64,000 nt of DNA, from assembly GCF_022682495.2 (NCBI RefSeq), contig NC_071388.1, positions 29,992,139 through 30,056,138 of the forward strand, written 5' to 3'. This DNA comes from Desmodus rotundus (Eukaryota > Chordata > Mammalia > Chiroptera > Phyllostomidae). The number at the start of each line of letters is the position of its first letter. The first letter of the stretch is position 1. Below, piece by piece: positions 13,833 through 26,480 of the stretch. The notes under the pieces are model-generated. The model did not search any database, was not told where the DNA came from, and saw nothing but the letters and a program-made list of their open reading frames with translations. Both the position numbers and the translations under genes were made by a program.

Positions 13833-15439
13833 ATTAGCCAAAATGGAGGCATTAATACATTATTGGGCCACCAGAAAAAAGTTACGTATCATCCAAAGCA
13901 AATTACACAGTTTTGGAGTACTTAAAATGTTTTGGTCATGAATTGCATTTTTAAAACAATTTGCAAGTCAAGTAAAAATTACTTTCTATTCCCTTAATGT
14001 GCATACATCTACTTAATAAAGACAGCTGGGGCCCAGAAGCAGAGTAACAGAGTGAAGTCAAGATGCAATCAAGGACCTTCTTGAGATAATTTATAAAAGG
14101 AGACAAATCTATACAGGATAATCAAAAGTTGACAATTGACTCAAAGGGCTCCTTACCTCTGAATTAGCTGATGGGAAATGGTAACAACAATAAAAATACC
14201 AACTACTAGATTCTAAGACATTTCTGTACAACTGCACTGGGGAAAGAATATACTTCTTTTTAGTTGTGACAAGCCTCATTTTTCCCTCCTATTTCAATGC
14301 CTAAATGTTTATTAAAGCCAGGTCTGAACAAAATTTAAATGAAAACGATCTGCTGCTTAAATTTCTCCTATATAAGCCCAAAGCTTTCCTTCAGAAATTC
14401 AACTGAATTTAAGCACTCACACTGGTCCTATGTTCTCTTCTGGAAAGTACAAGCTAAGAATACACCACATGGGTCTGGCCTACCTGCTCCATACTACTTA
14501 TAATCTTAGATATCAACTAGTTAACTTAATGACTCTTAATTGCCTAAAAACCTCCATCTCTATGCAATGTATATTTTCTTTATCTTACTTTACAAAATTT
14601 CTTTGCACCAAAATATTGCCTCAAGGCACAAATATAGATAAAAACTATCAGCGCCAGATAAATGGACTCTGGCTCATCTGTTTAACTCTAGGTACTAATA
14701 AGGACAGGTTCTATTTTGACGACATTTAACTTCACCTTTAGCTCCTACTTGATCTCAAACACAAAGGGTATTAGTCACAAAGAGAAATAAGGTAGAATGG
14801 TATCTGTTTATATTTTATACACAATTCCTCATGTAACCTTCACTTGCAAAACTGAAATTCATTTTTTAAGGAAGCACACCAAAATTTAAGGTAAGAACTC
14901 AGAAATTTCTCAAGTTTTGACACTACTGCCAAAATTCCTATTTTATTATAGATAAAGGCATTCACCAAGTATGTGATTTCTCAATAAAAGACCACAGCAT
15001 TATTCAAAATCCTCTGGAATTAAATGAAGAACGCCTTGCGACAATCTGAACTGGTGGAAGAAGCAGTGGTAGCCTAGCGGCCAGGTCTGACTCATGCACC
15101 ATTCCCAACTGGCTTTTTTTATAGCAGGCTTATATAAGTCTATGAAGGCAGCAGGCATGTGACATTTAGGGTTTTGTCATTCCTTGATTCCACTGGAGTT
15201 CCAGTTCATCCTGAAGGCATGATGGGTGAATAAAGCAGGGAAGGATGTTTCAGTGCCAGGCAACAGATGGTAAGTTAAAGAAACTATCACTTTTCCCCCT
15301 TCCTGACAGCTCTAACCCAAAATTATCTAATGAATTTATGAATGTGAAAGTACTTAATAATCAGAAAGGGGGTGAAGGGGAATCAAGGTAAAAACAAAAA
15401 GAAATCTAGAAAGAAAACATATCACAAAGGCTACATGTC

Positions 15440-15560
15440 CATATAATGGTCTTTCTACCCTCCTCCCCTTCTAGCCACTAAATTATCAATGCCCTAAAGG
15501 GAAGTTCTATTCCTTTCCCTATTTCCTAGTACCCAGCACAGTGTTCTGCTTAGTCAAAGT
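15440..15560 (+). repeat. L2-like LINE 3' fragment (weak)
   Basis: 'CCTATTTCCTAGTACCCAGC' followed by 'ACAGTGTTCTGC' is the L2 3' pattern before its 'cctggcacatag' end. Confidence 0.45.
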
Positions 15561-16261
15561 CAGCAACAATGTTAGTTGGAGATGTAGTGATAACTCAGAT
15601 ACACTCCGTGCCCTTGAGGGTGTGCAGTCTTGCAGGGTAGAGAGACAATAAAAAAGTGAGACATGTCAAGCTGCCACTTAGCATAATGCCAGGTCCATAT
15701 GCAAAGTATGTACACGCTATATATATACTTACCCTACACAAGTTCAACAGACATGCTTAATATTTTCTTGAAGAAAACAAAACAGAAAAATAACTACAGA
15801 AATATGTACAGAGAGATCATACATCCATTCCATGCACATAAACTCCAGAACGAAAGGGATGAGACATGGACCTGTCATTCCCTGTCTCCCCTCCTCCGGC
15901 TGATTTTAAAGTCACTGTGCCTCTCACAATGAGCAGCTCACCCCACTGTGATCCCTTTAATTTTCCTGTAATACACATATGTCTTTTCCAAAAAAGCCTC
16001 TGAATAACAAGTCAAATACTTCACCTAGCACTCACAGGGAAAGTAATTCTATTCCAATGCTCGAGAAGAAACCGGCTGTGTCATGTTAAGTCTCCAATGA
16101 GGTAATGTCCAAAGGGATTTTTTTCAATTAAGTTCCAATACAAGTAATTTTTGCCAGCCACACTGACCTTAGCATCTAGGATACAACTTATCTGTAACTG
16201 CAACTCTAAGTCTAACTGCTCTCTAATGAAGCTCAATCACTAACATCATTTTACTTCAATG

Positions 16262-16500
16262 ATTAAAAATATGGTCTCTTGAGTCCGACAGCCTGGATTC
16301 AAATCCTAATTCTAAGCAATTACTGGTTGTGTGACCACAGGCAAGTTGCTTAACCTTTCCATACTGTAGTTTCCTTGTTTATACTGGGGATTTTAGTGTC
16401 TCTACTTCACAGAATTATTCCAAGGATTATATGAGATCATACAAAATGCTTAGCATGATGCCTAGCACTTAGTTATTAATCAGTATGTACTGGATATCAT
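16262..16500 (+). repeat. MIR SINE
   Basis: Nearly full-length MIR: 'GACAGCCTGGATTCAAATCC', 'TGTGTGACCACAGGCAAGTT', 'GCTTAACCTTTCC', then 'GCTTAGCATGATGCCTAGCA'. Confidence 0.9.
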
Positions 16501-17105
16501 ATTAATTCCAACTCATTCCAAAGAAAATTTAAAACAGTTTCACACATGATATATACTGGATAAAAAAATTGATAAATGAATCAAAGTAGCATTATTATGC
16601 AATCTACACTTACTTCTGGTAAATTTATTTCCAAGGTACTGGCCTGAGTAAACAGTAGTGACTACTATTTAATATTTGCCACTGCTGTTACCTAGTAATT
16701 CATAAGCTTGCTGTTAAAAATCCCTCCCTCCCTTCTTTCTCTTTAAATAACAACGCTTGATTCTAGGCAACTGTAGAGGAGTCAGAATGAGACTGAATAG
16801 ATTCAATTAACTTTTTGGGTGGTTATACAAAAAAAGACTACCCATGCAAAAATGTAAGGGTGGCCTTAAAAAACAGGATAGTGATATTACATTACATCCA
16901 AGATACAATTAATTTTGTAGCTAAAATGAGAAAACTGAAATTTTCTTCACAGACAAAAATAGACCTCCAAACTACATTGTTTACCTTTCTGCAAATAAAT
17001 TATTTCTAATCACTGCAACAAAGGTGTTTTCATTTTTTACACTTTGTGTGTATTCCTAATACATAAATTTCTAAGACAGCAACTCTCTGTAACATTTCAA
17101 ATGCA

Positions 17106-17349
17106 GGCCCTGGCCCAGCAGCTCAGTTGGTTAGAGTACAGTCCTGGAAACGCCAAGATTAAAGGTTCAATCCCCAGCCAGGGTACATACAATTACCAAC
17201 CCAGGAATGCACAGATAGGTGGAACAACAACTAACTCTGTCTGTCTCTCTGTCTCTCTCTCTCTCCCCCCCTCTTCTTTCTTTTTCTTTCTTCCTCCCTC
17301 CCTCCCTTCCTCTCTCCCTTCTCCTCTAAAAATCAATGAAAAAAAAACC
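17106..17349 (+). repeat. VES SINE, second subfamily, with 13-bp target duplication
   Basis: The head GCCCTGGCCCAGCAGCTCAG, a TTGGTTAGAG A-box, 'GGTTCAATCCCCAGCCAGGG', an ATTACCAACCCAGGAATGCA segment and a long CT-rich run mark a subfamily different from the other copies. Perfect CATTTCAAATGCA repeats flank it at 17093-17105 and 17350-17362. Confidence 0.93.
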
Positions 17350-18273
17350 CATTTCAAATGCAATAATATATACAATCAATCACACTAGCTTCCAAATCAC
17401 TTTTACAGTATATATTATGGAGAAAAAATTATTTTTCATGAAACTAACTTTAAAATCTTGGTAACACCACCTATCATTATGACCCTAAGAAGCCAACAAC
17501 ATATAAGAAGTAGTATTTCAGCTTTATTCTCCATTATTGATTACGGTAAGTTAATATGAAATTTTTTTATCCAAGATTCCAATAACAGAAGGACTGACTT
17601 TTAAAAAAGTAAATTTAGGACTTATCAAAGACTTATATTTAGTAATAAAAACTGGGAGTATTATCAAATTTTAAAGCCATCACTTTTTTGACAATATATT
17701 GTGGGACAATCAATTGGCAAATTCATGAAAGCATGTAAGTCTACAGCAACACAGAGCTGTTGAATTCATTCGATGTCATTACTACAGTACTGCAAAAGAT
17801 TAGAGAATTTGTTTTTAGAACCAAAATCAATGCAATTTATTCCTGAAATATAGTTTTCATGTTTTTAAAATGATAATCTCTTTACTCTAGGAAGTACCTA
17901 GGTTAAAAGCAAATAAAGTATTATGATAAAACCTATTAAAATAGGAAATTTTTCAAGAAGCCCAAAATAGAAGTTCCTTCGAAACACGCACTACTCAACT
18001 ATACAAAGGCACCTGTCTAAAGCAGGTAATATTAAAGGTAAGATTCGAAGGGAGATGCCATCCTTAAAAATCAAAAGGAAACAACAAAGTAAAAAGGAAA
18101 TAGATTTTGTTTAGGGCAAAATGAGGTAACATTAGGAAGGAATACAATCCATTAAAAGTTTCTTAAATGTCTGTATTTTGTTATAATGAATGTTGCTTGC
18201 AAAAAACAGGATAGTGACAAGTTCTCCAAAATGCTGTTATATAGAAAGTTTGCTGTTATAGAAAATGACTTCT

Positions 18274-18458
18274 GCCCACCTGGTGTAGCTCAGTGGATTG
18301 AGCATAGGCCTGCAAACCAAAGGGTCGCCAGTTCGATCCCCAGTCAGGGCACATGCCTGGGTTGCAGGCCAGGTCCCTGGTATGGGGCAGCAATGTTTCT
18401 CTCCCTCTTTCTCCCTCCCTTCCCCCTCCCTAAGAATAAATAAATAAAATATTTTTTA
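18274..18458 (+). repeat. VES-type SINE with 12-bp target duplication
   Basis: Typical body with GGTGTAGCTCAGTGGATTGA and GTCAGGGCACATGCCTGGGT, ending AATAAATAAATAAAATA. Perfect AAAATGACTTCT repeats lie at 18262-18273 and 18459-18470, indicating recent retroposition. Confidence 0.95.
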
Positions 18459-18644
18459 AAAATGACTTCTACGCAATTTGCTCATAGAAAACTATCCTGA
18501 TTTTAGAGATCCCCAAGAAAGAACATCTCTTCACAGTTTATATTAAATTTCTTTCAATAACTTCTTTTTATCTAAGAGTGGAAAGGATATCTGTTTTACC
18601 CATTTTTGTATTTCTGTCCCTAGCAGAGGGCTGGAAACATTGTG

Positions 18645-18960
18645 CATGAATGCACTCATTCATTCAATTAATCATTTATTCACTCATTCTGCAAATATTT
18701 ACTGGGCATTTACTTTGTGCCAGATACTATATAAGTAGTGAAGACACAGGACAAATGATAGGGATCTGCCCACGTAGCTTATTAATCTAGTACAGAAACA
18801 GTTAGGTACCTGTTGTGATGATGCCATAAAGGAGAAGTATGTGGTGAAGGTATGGTGGAAACTTACTCTAATTTTAGGAAGGAGGGGTCAAACAGGTCAG
18901 GAAAGATTCCCCTGACAAATGACATTTAAACTGAGACTTGAAAATTAACTAGAAGTCGAT
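18645..18960 (-). repeat. L2-like LINE 3' end
   Basis: It begins with CATTCATTCAATTAATCATT, then 'GCATTTACTTTGTGCCAGAT', then degraded L2 sequence including GAAAGATTCCCCTGAC. This is the reverse of the L2 3' end. Confidence 0.65.
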
Positions 18961-21069
18961 CGTATTTGGGAAGGTACGGGGTAACAGAACCTATTCAAAG
19001 GCCCCCTGGGGGTCAAGGGGGAGTTTATGTATAGCATAACTGAAGGCACAATAAATGAGAAAGGCCGGGGAAAAGGATAGAGAGCTGGATAGGAGACCAA
19101 AGATAAATTGTCAATATAAAACAGAGTGTGAGAATGTAACAGTATCTGAATATTTAAGTCATTTGGAGTCTTTTTCTCATGTAAAATAAGTAATCTAAGG
19201 GAACTGAGACTACAATACTCAAGATCTGGAGAAGGAAGACATGAATAATGCATTGTACCCACCAGTGACCAGTTACATGCCCTTGCACTTAACCAATCTG
19301 AACCTCTTTATTCTCTTTGAAAACAGGTACTCAATAATTTACCAGCTGAAAATACAATGATAACATGCAGTCCTAAAAGTGATGTAAGTACATGAGAGAA
19401 ATCCTAAGTCCTGAAAGAGATGATGTTCAAAGGCTGCCTGGAGGTTCCTGCAAAACCATTATAAAAATACAAGTGCACGCATAACCCTGTGAACCTTAAG
19501 TTTTCCAATATGCAGATATTCAAAATGAGCACAGTACTCCAGCATGTAACTGAAAGGTAGTAAATGTAACAGAAGTGTTACTCCACCATTGCAACATAGG
19601 TAAAATATCAAAACCGGGCCTCAGAAATGAAAAGAAGTTAGTGGCAGAACTGAACCAAGGACAAAAAATAACAGGTGCTGAACAAGTGCATTATATTAAT
19701 CGATTAACTGAATTTCCAAATGTCCCTTTTAGTTCAAAAGCTCATTCTGCCTCACAGCTGCATGGCAAACGGCAGAAAAACTCATTTTACACTTTCCCTG
19801 ACAAAAAGTAAATGCCTGTATTGCCATCTACAAATACGTGAATATTCTTGCTTTACGATCACTCACTGGTTTTCAGGTTGTGATCTACTTAACCAACTGC
19901 ACTCCTGTAACAGCACAAAACCAGTTACCCTCCACATAATTTCCCATGTGTTTAGTTGGCCTGCCTCGTGTACTGCATTACTCATGGTGTTGTATTATTC
20001 CTGATTTTATTTCATTCTACAGTATCATACCTCCCTTCCATTTTAAATGCCATATTAATTTCCAGACTATCTTAACTTCGATCCATAGGGGAATGTAATA
20101 CCTCTGATCCTACAAAATGTTTCCGCGTTCAAAAGGTAATAGTGATAATATTAATAACTGCAAAGTACATTCACAATACAGCGTATTTCAATGGTCAACT
20201 TACACCAACAGTAAACCATGACTCATTACCTGCTATCACTAGAGACCTGATTCTTTATAAACTTACCAGGAAGAAATCTTGATGTCAAAGAATATACTCC
20301 AAAATTTTATTAAGGAACTACCCAATAATACTCATGAGCTATAATCGGTCATAATAACATTTTATAGGGTAAGACTGGAACAGGCACACTACTTTCTACT
20401 CAACATAAAACATAAATGTCCCATTTTTCCATTCTTTAATTTAAATAAAGGATGAGTTAAAAATCATAGGTGACACCAGGGAAAATATGCACGAGCCTCA
20501 TATTATTTACATAAACATCCCAGAGTTGAGAAAATCAAGCGAAGAGTTTTTTTAAAAAATCAACAAAAATGTGGTATTACCTCCGAGATAGGCGATGTAT
20601 CTTCTTTTCTAGTAATAATCACACTAAACTCTCCTGATGCAGTATTATTTGAAAAAAAGTGCAAAATAAGTTTGGAGAAGAATTCCAATCCCATTATTAG
20701 TTTTACACAATGAGAGGGGGAAAAAAAAAAACAGTCCTAAGGTAGAAAGGAAAAATAATTGTCTTTAAAGGAAGGGACATACTGTTTTAACTGTCGTTGT
20801 CCTATGTCATCCTCTACCATTTAAAGTAGCAGTACAGTCCGTCACTTAATATAGCCCTAATAAAAGAAAAAATTATCTAAGTTGAAACGGATTATTTTCT
20901 TATGTTTCTAAAAGGTTAGAGTGTGTCCCTTTTTTAATGGAGGAATTTCTCCCGAGTTCATAAAGTCCACACCTCACAAGTGGCTTCTTAAAAATACATA
21001 AAATGTATTACTTTGCAACTTTTTCCACTCTCTTCAAAAAACACAACCAACTCTCTGGTGCAGCCGCTG

Positions 21070-21190
21070 TTTCAGAAACCGGATTGCAAAGAGTAAATTC
21101 AGAAGATCTGTCCCTCTGTGTGTGACCTTGGGCACGTCATTTATCCCCTCGGTTTCCTCATCAGCATGCCAAACTGAATGCTCTTGGCGA
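21070..21190 (+). repeat. MIR SINE fragment
   Basis: 'TGTGTGACCTTGGGCACGTC' followed by 'GGTTTCCTCATCAGCATG' matches the middle of MIR. Confidence 0.75.
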
Positions 21191-21802
21191 ACAGTAAAGG
21201 TGTGCACCTACCTTAGCAATTACAACTAAGAGCATTAAGGTTTTCTGTTTAGGGCAAAATTATCTCCTTAGAGGGTCCACATCCTGAAACTGGAACTGAA
21301 TCAGTCTATCTCTGTGAACATTTGACTCTTCCAGCTACAGTTCTCATTCTTCAGAGGACAGAACCTGAGTCACCCCAAGAACAGACTCCCAAACGTCCTT
21401 TCCCTCCTTCACTCCTCCCTATCGAACTTCTAAAGCCCGGAAAAACATCTGTCCCCCACACCCCAAGCCACACCTTCAGAGGACCCCACCCCAAGCACAT
21501 CCGCCCTCTCCCTTCTCCGGGGGCACGGGAGGCCAACCTCGCCCTTCCCCTCCAGCCCCTACCTAGAGGAGACTTCCTGGAGGCGGTCGGGCCCGGGCTA
21601 GGCAGGAGGCATTTACAAGCCCGCTTTACGCCACTCGCGTAGGATAACCTCGCTTACGCCCATAGGGCCCCGTTCCCAGCCCCGTCCGCTCCGCCTGCCA
21701 GAACTAAGCCCGAGTGCCTCAGCCGCGGTCCTAGCGGGACGCCACACGTCTTGTGCTCTGCGCAGGGATGCAGGGACTGGGACAGAACAAGCCACAGCTT
21801 AC

Positions 21803-21955
21803 CGGCAACTGAGGCACTGACTTCACTTCGCACCTTGGAGCCCTCTTCAACTCGTATCAATTCACTCCGGCGACGCCGGAAGGACCCGAGAGGAACCAGG
21901 CGTTGTCCGGAATCCTGCTCAGCCGGAGTGCGCAGGGGCCTATGGGGACTCGTAG
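21803..21955 (-). other. PDCD10: PDCD10 first exon (5'UTR), start approximate
   Basis: On the minus strand this GC-rich exon ends in AGTTGCCG followed by a consensus GTAAGC donor at 21802-21797. It contains no ATG in a convincing context, as expected for the noncoding first exon of PDCD10. The transcription start is not fixed by the sequence. I place it near 21955, in a TATA-less CpG island, next to sequence resembling a ZNF143-type site. The link to PDCD10 follows from the strand, from the recognised coding exon downstream, and from the known head-to-head arrangement with SERPINI1. Confidence 0.6.
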
Positions 21956-21996
21956 TCCCATTCGCCGGTGTCGTCGGCGTTTCCTGCACAAGCAAG

Positions 21997-22008
21997 ACTA
22001 CAATTCCC
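21997..22008 (+). promoter_or_regulatory. ZNF143/THAP11-type site ACTACAATTCCC
   Basis: ACTACAATTCCC matches the core of the ZNF143/THAP11 (SBS) motif, common in CpG-island and bidirectional promoters. It lies just upstream of the inferred PDCD10 start. A degenerate inverted copy, reading GGGACTACGAGTCCC on the minus strand, lies at about 21945-21960. Confidence 0.6.
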
Positions 22009-22056
22009 GACAGGACGCGCGGTTGAGCACACGGCGACGGGTGGGGACACTCCCAG

Positions 22057-22061
22057 CCAAT
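22057..22061 (+). promoter_or_regulatory. CCAAT box
   Basis: A CCAAT pentamer in the context CAGCCAATAG, a good NF-Y-type match, lies between the two divergent first exons. Confidence 0.45.
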
Positions 22062-22155
22062 AGTACGAGAGTTCCCTGCCTTTGCTGGAGGAGGTGAAAT
22101 GAAGAGAGAGGGTGCTCGGAAAGAAAATGAAGGGAGGGGTCAGCTCTCACCTGCG

Positions 22156-22160
22156 CCAAT
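22156..22160 (+). promoter_or_regulatory. CCAAT box
   Basis: CCAAT in the context GCGCCAATCAG is a near-consensus NF-Y site. It sits about 100 bp from the other CCAAT box in the same promoter. Confidence 0.5.
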
Positions 22161-22689
22161 CAGGGTGCGGGGTCGGCTCAGCGGCGACTCACCCATTGTG
22201 GGGGCGGGCTAGAGGAGCAGAGGGGGGAAGGGAAATGGGGTGGAGGAGAGTTCGATTTCGGGAACGGAGAGCTGCTGAGCCGTGGACGCGGGCGGAATGA
22301 ATGTATCGGGGCAATCGCCGAGGGGGAGGGAGGGTGCAGTGTAGGGAATGCTGCCTGGCCAAAGGGAGCAGCTTCCACGAAGGCGGCGGAGTCCCGGCCA
22401 CATCGGGCGGCCAGATTTGCGAGTCGGGAAGGATAGGTTTAGCCCTTGCTCCTCGAGGAGGAGCCCGGGCGGGGCGGGATGCAGCTCCAGGCGTGAGGCC
22501 ACGGAGTGAGAGCTGAGGGTTCCCCAGGGAAAGGGAAGCGGCAGAACTGCTGCAGGAGTGCAGAATTCAGGAAGGTATGAGCTGCAGCTTCCCGCCGCCT
22601 CCAGCCCCGGCAGCGGCGGGAACAAGTAGGGGGTGGAGCAACAGCTGCTGAATCCGCCAACTAGAGGAGGGAGAGGCGGAGCTTTTGTT

Positions 22690-22819
22690 CTGTAGCTGCC
22701 GAAGGCGCAGCCTGGACTGTAGTTTCCCGAGAGAGGAGAGCAGAAACGGGAGCGGAGCGGAGCACAGTGGTCTGAGGATCAGCTCCCGCATCCCGCCAGG
22801 GGTTGCAGGTGTGTGGGAG
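22690..22819 (+). other. SERPINI1: SERPINI1 first exon (5'UTR), start approximate
   Basis: A plus-strand exon end is marked by GGGAG followed by GTAAGC (donor at 22820-22821) at the right edge of the CpG island. SERPINI1 encodes neuroserpin, a secreted serpin that inhibits tissue plasminogen activator in brain. Its first exon is noncoding and the start codon lies in exon 2, which I do not see in the window. The gene is identified only by its position opposite PDCD10, a known gene pair. The exon start is not fixed by the sequence. A second donor-like site, GAAG followed by GTATGAG at 22574, could mark an alternative first exon. Confidence 0.55.
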
Positions 22820-25540
22820 GTAAGCGTGGGTGTCTCTTCTGGCATCTGCTCGTTGCCCCGGAGAAAACGTCTTCCAATAGGAATTATATCTAGGCACGGC
22901 TCTAAAGAGTCTGTGACTCGGGTTAGAGAACTGGTGCAAACCCCTTTAGGTGCAATGTACATTTTTGGACTTTAGGGGCGGGGGGTCTGGAGGAAAAGGT
23001 GGCCTGACAAGTAAAGGGCGTGGTTAGTGTTTTTGGTTTGAGTTGTGGCGTGAAAACTGTTTTGGGAGATCCTAAGACTGAGGGAAATTCTGTTAATGTT
23101 AACTGAGAACAAGGTGAATGTTAATCTGGATAGGTGCGTAGCTGGTTACAAAAGATTACATTGATACAGAATTACTTCAGAACTCTTTCAGTAGGAAAAT
23201 AACTTTGCATTCTTCAATGTCTACCCTTTACGTTGTTTTATCAGATTATACCGCTACCGACCTGTTTTCCAGGGTGGTTGTACTGCAGGTTCCTAGAATT
23301 GAAAGAGATCTGTATTACAGAAGCAAATGCAGGCAAGAGAAATCAGGATGACTAAACCTATCAAAAGTGTAACTTTTACCAGCAATAATGTAAAAATATG
23401 TTTTAATAGATGGGTACTTAGCTTTCCTTCCAGTGGCTATAGAATACTGGAACAAAGACCGGGACCTAGCCTACAGTACGAACATATGGTGTACTTCATT
23501 GCTGCTCCTAATTCTCTCAATTGTCACTGGTGATATTTGTACATTAAAAAAAAGTAAATAAAAAAGTACAAGGAAAGCTGTAAGAGGATCTTTTCTGCTT
23601 AAAGAGTCTGTGCTAATTGATTACCCTTCATATGTGTTACGATGGATTCAGAATCAAAACACTTGTAATAGTATTATAAGTTTATTCTTGGCATTAAACC
23701 GTGTGTGGTGTCTTTTAATGTAATTAAATACCTATGGATGAAAATGTTTTAATACCAGATAAAGATGGAAGACATACCTACCTTTGTGTAACTATATGAT
23801 AATATCACAGCCTTTCCTTGTTAGCAAAGTATGTACAAAGCTATTTGCCTGGTTGTTTTTCTTAGAGAGGTTCCCCAGATTACATAGCTTTTAATCATAG
23901 CAGCATATTGCAGCACATTTTGCTCTGAAATGCCTTCATTGTGACAGTTGTATATTTCAGAGTCTGCCTGAATACTTTAATACTCTGGATTTCTTTTTAA
24001 CTCTGGTCAATAAAATGGAGTAATTATATTCGATTTTCTGATTTTCAAGTTTTCTTGAGTTACTTAAGGATTTTATTTCTGTAAGGCACACAAAACTCCT
24101 TTTTGAACAGAAATGGCTGGAATTCTATTCATAGTTTAAAGTTCATTCTCATCAGTGTGCTGCTACTGCTAAACCTGAGACATCAATGTATTTACTACTC
24201 CCCTGCAGTATCCCCTCCGCACTCTCATACACCAGAGCAACAGAGAGGCTGACAGTCTTAAGAAAACAGCAGCCTTTAGTTTGTCCCCAGGCAGACCAGG
24301 TATGTATCAGAAGCAGAGAGCTTAGAAGGAAAAGCAACAGTAGCCACTAAACTTAGCAGCCATGGTAAGGATCTGATTTTATCTTTGCTACATCAAGATT
24401 TTGTCTCTGCTTCATCACGGGAGAGTCAATTAATCCACATAGATGATATGACCCTGTGGAAATATTTTGGAGAGAGAAAATGGGTATTAGGGTATAGTGA
24501 GACTTGGAAAAGATTGTTTACCCTTGTTATTGGTGATCAAGTGGACTGTCCTGAATCAGTCTTAGATTCTCTGTCAGACTACTAGTGATTCATTCTGTGA
24601 AATTGAACACTTACTGTCACTGGTTTATTTTTCCTGTGTAACAATAATAACAATTCTAGCGATGAAGTTCTTTCAGAGGCTTTATTAAAGATCTTTTTGA
24701 AAGAGTTTTGTTGGAGATCAGTTAATAAGTAAGTGAATGGGAAAGAAAATAAACATCAAAGTGTTGAAATTCTCATGTACTTTGAATCCCAACACTTCAT
24801 AGATCTCTACTGTGAGGATTAATGAAAGATAGGATATCATTAGGAATGAATGAATTTGTGGTGTTAAAGTACTGGGTTTTTCGCTTCTTTCCAAGATGAA
24901 TTTTTTTATTATGTCAGTGAAGGAGACTGGGTTCCTATGTCATTTGTGAGTAAGAAGCTCATGTTTTTATAAGGGAGAAAATCATTAGCAATATATGGTA
25001 CATGGGTGTATGTTACCTTGATATCCTGACACATTTTAAATTGATGTTCACATTAAACCTCAGACAATCTGAAGACATTGATTGTATGACACTAGTGTTG
25101 AGAAGGTTTAGTACACGAGAATGCTGAATTTTATATAAATCACTACCTAGGTTAAAAGTACAATATTTATCCTGCTCTTGATTTTCACTATTTGTGTATG
25201 GCTGTCAGTGACTGTATGATATGATGAGAAAGGAAAACCAATGGAATGCATAATATCTCTCTTGAATGGAAATGTTCTGAGGATGAATGTTCTTTAGCCA
25301 AAAGATTTGGTTAATTACAAAATATATTTTGGACTTTTTTTTTTAATTTAAAATTCTGAATATAAGCCTATTGCGTAGTATGAATTTCTCTTTCTAACAG
25401 GAGATACATGGATAACTTAAAGGTTCAAGATCAAAAGACTTTGGTACAGTTGGGTGGGATTAGGGGCTTTACAAGTAGGGACAGATATGAAGAAAACTGT
25501 TTAAGAAACATACCCTTAGCAAGACCAAAGAGATTTTTCT

Positions 25541-25572
25541 TTTTTTTTTTTTCTTTCTTTTTTTTTTTTTTT
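25541..25572. repeat. Poly-T low-complexity run
   Basis: Two long T runs separated by CTTTC. The run could be the tail of a short retroposed sequence, but I cannot identify a body. Confidence 0.7.
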
Positions 25573-26179
25573 GTTAAATGCCTGTAAGTGATTCCTGGCC
25601 TTCCCCCACCCCAGTCATTGATTTTTAGAGGCTTGTATCCCATAGTGGGATACAGTACTTTTATACATTGTCATTTTGATTGGAATCAGACTGACATTAA
25701 TTCATTAGATTTTTGAATAATTATGGGTTATTGAAGCAAAGCAGAAAAGAACGTGTATATATGCAGTCACTACTAAGTGAAACTTACTATTGTTTGGATA
25801 TAATGTTAAAAAGAAGTAAAAACCTAAAATGATGTTTGGCTCTTAATAACAGAGGTACTTGAACCAGACACTAAAGATGAACAAGAGTTACACGTACACA
25901 CACCTATCCCCTTTTATAGCAAACTCCTAAGGGTGAAGACTGTGTTGACAATCAGGATTATTATAGAAACATAAGGATTTGTTTTTTGTTTTGTTTTTAA
26001 CCTTACCTCTTGTTTTAGAATTTATTCAGTGATTATGTTTTAAGTAACTAGTTTACTAGCTTCTGTACTATACACTTTGTTCTTTCTCCTGCTGGTTCTG
26101 AGCACTTTATATCATGCTCACCATAAGTACATAGCCCTAGAGCCATTTACTGAATTAGAACCATTGACCAATACTTTCT

Positions 26180-26480
26180 AAAAATTTTATGTTGAACTTA
26201 TTGGGGTGACATTGGTTAATAAATTATATAGGTTTCTGGTGTACAATTCGATAATACAGCATCTGTATATTGCATTGTGTGTTCACCACCCAAAGTCAAG
26301 TTTCCTATCACCATTTATCCCCCTTACCCTCTTCTACCTCCCCCACCCCTTTCCCTCGGGTAATTCCCATACTGTTACATCTGAGTTTTTTGCTTAATCC
26401 CTTCACCTTTTTTACCCAACTCACCAAACTCCCTTCTCTCTGAGAATTGTCAGTTTGTTCTCTCTATGGGTCTGTTTGTA
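26180..26480 (-). mobile_element. L1 3' end, antisense (left half, split by mariner)
   Basis: Starts with the L1 3' terminus in reverse (ATTGGGGTGACATTGGTTAA, then 'TGTGTTCACCACCCAAAGTC') and continues in L1 3' UTR. It is interrupted at 26480 by a mariner and resumes at 27032. Confidence 0.85.

Larger units (their letters stand above)
4845..21802 (-). other. PDCD10: PDCD10 5' intron(s), noncoding
   Basis: This is about 17 kb between the CpG-island first exon and the start-codon exon of PDCD10, so it must be transcribed but noncoding 5' intron. It contains MIR and L2 fragments, three SINEs and an L1 tail, listed separately. PDCD10 is known to have more than one 5'UTR exon. Several donor-like sites exist on the minus strand (for example near 21205, 20580 and 20230), but none is convincing enough to call as an exon. 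Sequence not covered by a listed repeat shows nothing I can assign. Confidence 0.65.
21480..22840. promoter_or_regulatory. CpG island, shared divergent promoter PDCD10/SERPINI1
   Basis: This is the only strongly GC- and CpG-rich block in the window. It separates a minus-strand exon ending at 21803 from a plus-strand exon ending at 22819. There is no TATA box. It has two CCAAT boxes, several GC boxes (for example around 22200-22208 and 22467-22478) and an ACTACAATTCCC element. PDCD10 and SERPINI1 are known to share an asymmetric bidirectional promoter of under 1 kb. The spacing here, roughly 0.7-0.8 kb between first exons, agrees with that. Long open frames within the island are by-products of its GC content. 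Confidence 0.85.

Noticed and set aside
17044..17388. A 114-codon open frame with a poly-proline/serine stretch
   Set aside because: It is read through a SINE and its CT-rich run.
21322..22975. Many overlapping open frames of 60-138 codons on both strands
   Set aside because: They lie in the CpG island, overlap each other in all frames, and are proline/arginine/serine-rich as expected from GC-rich noncoding DNA.
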